Shown here: in pieces, positions 11,056-12,934 of the stretch
Position numbering within the stretch: the stretch's first letter is position 1
Layout of the letters: every line of letters begins with the position of its first letter
Source: Candidatus Glassiibacteriota bacterium
GTDB lineage: Bacteria > Gemmatimonadota > Glassbacteria > GWA2-58-10
Direction of reading: 5' to 3'
DNA: 12,934 nucleotides
Assembly: GCA_030604975.1 (NCBI GenBank)
Contig: JAUVUV010000015.1
Coordinates: 1-12,934 of the forward strand
Position numbers and translations under genes: made by a program
Notes under the pieces: model-generated
Told to the model about the DNA's origin: nothing
Database searches by the model: none
Seen by the model: only the letters and a program-made list of their open reading frames with translations

Positions 11056-12934
11056 ATGGCAAGCGGTAAGGGCACAACCAACGCGAATGTTGTCTTTCCG
11101 ATGCCCAGGGGCGGGCCGTATACCTATCTCGCTCCGGAGGGCCATGAGCAGCCTTTGCTGCCCGGAATCCGTGTGGTGGCGCCGTTCGGCAGAAGGATAC
11201 TGACTGGTATCGTGGTAGAGGCGAATGTAACCCCTCCTAAAGGGATCAGGCTCAAAAGGCTGAAAGCGATTATAGACGATCATCCCCTGGTGCCGCAGGA
11301 ACTACTTGATCTGGCGCGCTGGATCTCGCGATATTATTTCTGCGATTTCGGGGAAGCTATCCGCGCAGTGGTACCCGGGATTTTTATGCGTGTCGGCGAC
11401 CAGAGGATCAGGCTCATAGAGGGGATCAAGCCTACCGGGTTAAAACTGTCTGCCCTGCAGGGTAAAATCTTCGATATCCTGCTTGCAGAGGGCCAGCTCC
11501 TTCAAAGCCGCCTTACCAAACGCCTGAAATCGAAAAGCCTTTCGCAGTCTTTGGCATCTCTTGCCGAGATGGGCCTGATCGAGATCACCGACCACCTTCC
11601 CCTTCTCCCCAAGGCCAGGCTACGCACCATGGTGGAAGCCTGCAAGGAAACTCCTCCGGATGATGAACTGAAGGGACTTTTCACCAGAGCGCCGCGCCAG
11701 CGCGAGTGCCTGAAGTTCCTTCAAGGCATGGCCGGCCCGGTGGAGCTGAGCCTGCTAACCAGGTTCAATTTCAGCTCCGCGATTGTCGGTGCCCTGGCCC
11801 AAAAAGGCCTGATCAACAAGTACCAGGTCTATGATCCCCGCGATCCATTCAGACACGTAAATTTTCCCGACTACCAGGCTCCTGAACCTTCCCCGGACCA
11901 GAAAGAGGTGATTGGGAACCTCGAGGAATCACTGGACAGCCACAATGTCTTTCTTCTTCATGGCGTGACCGGAAGCGGCAAGACCCTGGTCTACATAGAA
12001 CTTTTGCGCCCGGTTCTGGAAGCCGGCAAACAGGCGATTATCCTCGTTCCTGAAATCGCGCTCACCCCACAGACTACGGGTCGTTTCAGGGCGGTTTTCG
12101 GCCCACGGGTGACCGTACTGCATAGCGGCCTCTCCGACGGCGAACGTTACGATATCTGGCGGCAGATCAGCCAGGGAAAATACTCAGTCGCCGTGGGAGC
12201 ACGCTCAGCCGTGTTTGCCCCTTTTAATAACCTGGGGATAATAATCATCGATGAGGAACACGAGCATACTTACAAGGAGACGGAATACATCCCCCGTTAC
12301 CACGCCCGTGAGGTGGCGACCTGGCGGATGAGTCGGGCTGGGAGGCCGGTGATCCTGGGTTCAGCCACCCCGAGCCTGGAAAGCTACCACAGGGCACGGG
12401 AAGGAGATTATCTCCTTCTCGAACTCCCGGAAAGAGCCCGGGGATTCCCTATGCCGCAGGTCAATATTTTCGACCTGCGCAAAAGCTGGTCTAAAAAAAA
12501 GCCTTCCCTTGTAAGCGAAAGGCTTTCTAAAGAGATCGATTTCGCCCTCCAGGCAAAGGGCCAGGTGCTCCTGCTGCTCAACCGACGGGGATTCAACATA
12601 TTTATGATCTGCGAGGAATGCGGCCAGGTTGCCGAGTGCCGCCACTGCCGCATTTCTCTCACCCTGCACCGGCGACTCAACCGCCTTCTCTGCCACTACT
12701 GCGGCTCCCAGGACCCCATCCTCTCCGCCTGCCCAGCCTGCGGTTCAAAACGGCTGGTTCCCATGGGAGTCGGCACCGAGCAGGTGGAAAGTATCCTCAA
12801 AGAAAAGTTTCCGGATCGGGTAATCGACCGGATGGACTCGGATACAACAGGCGGCAAATGGTCTCACCACAAGATCCTCGAACGCCTCCGCTCAGGTGCC
12901 ACTGATATCCTCGTGGGTACTCAGATGATCGCCA
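11056..12934 (+). CDS. priA: Primosomal replication-restart helicase PriA (3' end outside window)
   Basis: PriA is a superfamily 2 DNA helicase that recognises stalled forks and D-loops and reloads the replisome. The frame is open from the ATG at 11056 to the end of the window (626 codons), so about 100-200 residues are missing. Seen here: the N-terminal 3'-DNA-binding domain (VVFPMPRGGPYTYLAPE, PGIRVVAPFGRRILTGIVVE, about 12-54), a winged-helix-like region (about 135-260), Walker A GVTGSGKT (303-310), VPEIALTPQ (336-344), LHSGLSDGER (360-369), the Walker B box IIDEEHEHTYK (397-407), GSATPSLES (420-428), and NRRGF (510-514). The zinc-binding domain has all eight cysteines: 519, 522, 528, 531, 546, 549, 559 and 562. 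The last visible motif is GTQMIA. A GGAG 11 nt before the ATG is a possible ribosome binding site. Nothing is unusual except the window cut. Confidence 0.96.
   Translation, partial: MASGKGTTNANVVFPMPRGGPYTYLAPEGHEQPLLPGIRVVAPFGRRILTGIVVEANVTPPKGIRLKRLKAIIDDHPLVPQELLDLARWISRYYFCDFGEAIRAVVPGIFMRVGDQRIRLIEGIKPTGLKLSALQGKIFDILLAEGQLLQSRLTKRLKSKSLSQSLASLAEMGLIEITDHLPLLPKARLRTMVEACKETPPDDELKGLFTRAPRQRECLKFLQGMAGPVELSLLTRFNFSSAIVGALAQKGLINKYQVYDPRDPFRHVNFPDYQAPEPSPDQKEVIGNLEESLDSHNVFLLHGVTGSGKTLVYIELLRPVLEAGKQAIILVPEIALTPQTTGRFRAVFGPRVTVLHSGLSDGERYDIWRQISQGKYSVAVGARSAVFAPFNNLGIIIIDEEHEHTYKETEYIPRYHAREVATWRMSRAGRPVILGSATPSLESYHRAREGDYLLLELPERARGFPMPQVNIFDLRKSWSKKKPSLVSERLSKEIDFALQAKGQVLLLLNRRGFNIFMICEECGQVAECRHCRISLTLHRRLNRLLCHYCGSQDPILSACPACGSKRLVPMGVGTEQVESILKEKFPDRVIDRMDSDTTGGKWSHHKILERLRSGATDILVGTQMIA

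Noticed and set aside
10714..11283. A 189-residue minus-strand open frame across the glycerate kinase-priA junction
   Set aside because: Both ends lie in antisense to conserved coding sequence and no motif is seen.

Overview
The window comes from the chromosome of a Gram-negative bacterium, most likely a member of the FCB superphylum (Bacteroidota, Gemmatimonadota and related candidate phyla). The main evidence is at the left end: a large secreted protein ending in a type-A-like C-terminal sorting domain (VVPNPY...IRIYTISG...GTYYF...GKFSI), followed by a PorV/PorQ-family outer-membrane beta-barrel protein. This pairing is typical of type IX secretion (T9SS) and T9SS-like systems. No phage, transposon, plasmid, CRISPR or rRNA/tRNA signature was seen. 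I cannot name a genus.

Layout. (1) 3-3191: the 3' part of the secreted sorting-domain protein and the PorV-like gene, both on +. (2) 3402-3944, minus: an unrecognised cytoplasmic protein, convergent with the PorV-like gene, with a 9-bp inverted repeat between them. (3) 4289-5610: an exported protein with two SH3b domains, a coiled coil and a small C-terminal module, convergent (5-nt gap) with a SpoIIAA-like STAS protein whose usual phospho-acceptor position is Phe. (4) 5611-5979: a 369-nt non-coding divergent region rich in inverted repeats. (5) 5980-7259: two overlapping envelope genes, a single-span membrane protein of unknown family and a TPR protein with a lipoprotein-like N-terminus. (6) 7445-9752: a NifS/IscS-type cysteine desulfurase and tsaD, the t6A tRNA-modification enzyme. 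(7) 9905-11017: a type I glycerate kinase with its own promoter-like sequence. (8) 11056 to the end: priA, truncated by the window end.

How the genes may work together. The left pair could be a secreted cargo protein and an outer-membrane secretion or attachment factor. Genes in 4289-7259 look like envelope or stress functions, but only the last two are clearly coupled by overlap. The cysteine desulfurase and tsaD may both serve tRNA modification, since the desulfurase can supply sulfur for thiolation and no iscU-like scaffold gene lies beside it. That link is inference. Glycerate kinase and PriA are ordinary housekeeping genes.

I see no complete, clearly novel multi-gene system. The items most worth a second look are the T9SS-like pair, the non-phosphorylatable STAS protein, the overlapping unknown envelope pair, the structured non-coding region at 5629-5853, and the terminator built into the end of tsaD.
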